A stretch of 6,336 bases of DNA from Pseudomonadota bacterium (lineage in GTDB: Bacteria > Pseudomonadota > Gammaproteobacteria > Burkholderiales > Burkholderiaceae_B), in NCBI GenBank assembly GCA_021793875.1, contig JAJYRX010000088.1, forward strand, positions 1 to 6,336, read 5' to 3'. Of the stretch, positions 4,994 through 6,336 are shown piece after piece. The translations under genes were made by a program, and so were the position numbers. The notes below the pieces were generated by a model. It did no database searches, was not told where the DNA came from, and worked only from the letters and a program-made list of their open reading frames with translations. The first letter of the stretch is position 1; the number at the start of each line of letters is the position of its first letter.

Positions 4994-5917
4994 ATGTCTG
5001 AGATTATTCCTCAATTAACGCAGCAATTATTCAACGGTCTGTCTTTAGGTGCTATATATGCACTTATAGCCATAGGCTACACAATGGTTTATGGCATTAT
5101 TGGCATGATCAATTTCGCGCACGGCGAAATATACATGATTGGTGCATATGTTGGACTGGTGACCTTATCCGCTATAGGCGTTAACAGTGGTTTGCCGGTA
5201 CCGCTTGTAATATTATTCATGCTATTAATTGCCGCACTAGTCACGGCGGCATATGGGTACACAATTGAAAAAGTAGCCTATTCCCCACTTAGAGGTGGCC
5301 CTAGGTTGGTGCCCCTAATATCAGCAATTGGTATGTCTATCTTTTTACAAAACTGGGTAGCTATAGGCCAGGGAGCCCGTGATGTGGCAGTGCCTGCTAT
5401 GGTGACAGGGGCGTTACAGCTAGATTTGGGGCAATTCACAATAACAGCACCATATTCGCGAATCATGATAATACTGGTAACAGTATTTTTAATGATAGCG
5501 TTAAGCCTATACATTAAATATTCACGAGTCGGTAGGGCATCCAGAGCTTGCTCACAAGATCTGCATATGGCCAATCTTCTCGGCATAGATACCAATAGAA
5601 TAATTTCGTTTACCTTTGTAATTGGAGCTATGCTAGCCGCAGTTGGTGGAGTGCTTATTGCACTCGCTATTGGGAAGCTTAATCCTTTTATAGGCTTTAT
5701 AGCTGGCATTAAGGCATTTACAGCTGCTGTTCTTGGTGGCATTGGAAGTATTCCAGGAGCAATGCTGGGCGGTGTTTTACTTGGTCTTGCTGAAACTTTC
5801 GCAGCAGCATACATATCTTCTCAGTACAAAGATATTGTCGCCTTTACGTTGTTGGTACTTATTCTTCTATTTAGACCAACAGGCCTACTAGGTAAACCGG
5901 AAGTGGAAAAAGTGTAA
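4994..5917 (+). CDS. livH: High-affinity branched-chain amino acid ABC transporter permease LivH
   Basis: LivH is one of two inner-membrane permease subunits of the Liv uptake ABC transporter; it pairs with LivM and is driven by the LivG and LivF ATPases. The 307-residue protein (E. coli LivH has 308) shows GAIYALIAIGYTMVYGIIGM (19-38) followed by INFAHGEIYMIGAY (39-52), LISAIGMSIFLQN (108-120), the cytoplasmic ATPase-contact loop RVGRASRACSQDLHMANLLGI around 178-198, KAFTAAVLGGIGSIPGAMLGG (240-260) and the C-terminal RPTGLLGKPEVEKV (294-307). Several hydrophobic helices fill the rest. It ends in TAATG, sharing its last base with the start of livM, so translational coupling is likely. It is separated from the receptor gene by 97 nt holding a strong stem-loop. 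No livH-specific promoter is recognised, so read-through from the receptor gene is the probable source of transcript. Confidence 0.97.
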   Translation: MSEIIPQLTQQLFNGLSLGAIYALIAIGYTMVYGIIGMINFAHGEIYMIGAYVGLVTLSAIGVNSGLPVPLVILFMLLIAALVTAAYGYTIEKVAYSPLRGGPRLVPLISAIGMSIFLQNWVAIGQGARDVAVPAMVTGALQLDLGQFTITAPYSRIMIILVTVFLMIALSLYIKYSRVGRASRACSQDLHMANLLGIDTNRIISFTFVIGAMLAAVGGVLIALAIGKLNPFIGFIAGIKAFTAAVLGGIGSIPGAMLGGVLLGLAETFAAAYISSQYKDIVAFTLLVLILLFRPTGLLGKPEVEKV

Positions 5918-6336
5918 TGGCCAGTCAATTAAGAAACGCAATTTTTGCAGCTGTTATTGCAGGAATAATAGTAGCCCCCGTTTTTGGATTACAGCTAGTA
6001 CGTGTCGGTATGAGCAGTAATATACAGCCTGAGTGGGGAGCAATTATCAGTGGTATGGCTATAGTGTTTGTTTTTCAAATGCTAAGGCCATATATCGCAC
6101 GGGTAGTTGGCCGGGGCGGTAAAACTTTTAACATGCCGGTGCTAACAGATTCAGCACGACGTATATTTATTTTTGTTCTTGTTGGCATTGCCTTGGTGTG
6201 GCCTTTCTTTACAGGTCGAGGGCAGGTCGATATCGCCACATTAGTTCTCATTTACATAATGTTGGGTCTAGGTCTTAACATTGTGGTGGGCTTTGCTGGT
6301 CTTCTTGACCTTGGGTTTGTTGGATTTTATGCGGTG
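5917..6336 (+). CDS. livM: High-affinity branched-chain amino acid ABC transporter permease LivM, N-terminal part (cut by window edge)
   Basis: The first 140 codons are present and open to the last base; the gene continues beyond the window. LivM is the partner permease of LivH. Seen are an N-terminal membrane helix at 7-28, a second helix at about 41-57 with VFVFQMLRP (50-58), a polar stretch (59-80), a helix at 82-98 ending in VWPFFTGRGQVDIATL (94-109) and the conserved block IYIMLGLGLNIVVGFAGLLDLGFVGFYAV (112-140). The last part corresponds to E. coli LivM ILGLGLNVVVGLSGLLVLGYGGFYAI. The long N-terminal extension before the VDIATL region is a feature of E. coli-type LivM rather than of shorter homologues. 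The start ATG overlaps the livH stop by one base, with GGAA at about 5905-5908 as a weak Shine-Dalgarno, consistent with coupled translation. livG and livF are expected next. Confidence 0.95.
   Translation, partial: MASQLRNAIFAAVIAGIIVAPVFGLQLVRVGMSSNIQPEWGAIISGMAIVFVFQMLRPYIARVVGRGGKTFNMPVLTDSARRIFIFVLVGIALVWPFFTGRGQVDIATLVLIYIMLGLGLNIVVGFAGLLDLGFVGFYAV

Noticed and set aside
5278..5814. 178-codon open frame on the minus strand inside livH
   Set aside because: It lies antisense within a clearly conserved permease gene, its translation is rich in Ala, Pro, Ile and Ser without a recognisable domain, and it has no convincing start context. It is a shadow of livH codon use.

Overview
The window reads as an AT-rich, densely packed, single-direction stretch of a gammaproteobacterial chromosome. 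All recognised genes are on the + strand. The oxyR tail resembles the Pseudomonas-type OxyR C-terminus (SLETIRHMVA..G, then W+.SFPR..AI, then SCS) more than the enterobacterial type. The branched-chain amino acid permeases look like those of E. coli LivH and LivM. A marine or Pseudomonadales-like gammaproteobacterium is a reasonable guess, but the exact taxon cannot be fixed from this sequence.

Layout. (1) 1-288 is the 3' end of a LysR-type regulator, best called oxyR. (2) 396-899 is a Dps/ferritin-like miniferritin with a complete ferroxidase site. These two form a peroxide and iron defence pair. (3) 1004-2125 is a periplasmic branched-chain amino acid binding protein (LivJ/LivK family), closed by a strong intrinsic terminator. 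(4) 2198-3022 is proC (pyrroline-5-carboxylate reductase), followed after 6 nt by 3029-3610, a VUT/YhhQ-family membrane transporter; these probably share a transcript. (5) 3781-4896 is a second, paralogous LivJ/LivK-type binding protein. It is followed by a perfect 14-bp stem-loop, livH (4994-5917) and a livM that overlaps livH by one base and runs off the right edge (5917-6336). livG and livF, the ATPase genes, would be expected just beyond the window.

How the genes work together. Two periplasmic receptors would deliver leucine, isoleucine, valine or related amino acids to a LivH-LivM permease powered by ATPases outside the window. The arrangement of receptor, short unrelated insert, second receptor and permeases recalls E. 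coli livJ-panZ-livKHMGF, but here the insert is proC plus a VUT transporter. The signals between genes are the most informative part. There is a terminator only 17 nt before proC, a terminator-like hairpin just before the second receptor gene, a strong stem-loop between receptor and permease, and a 14-bp palindrome against the Shine-Dalgarno of the first receptor gene. No stretch longer than 300 bases lacks a gene. I see no mobile element, CRISPR array, tRNA/rRNA or clearly undescribed system; this is ordinary core metabolism with interesting regulation.
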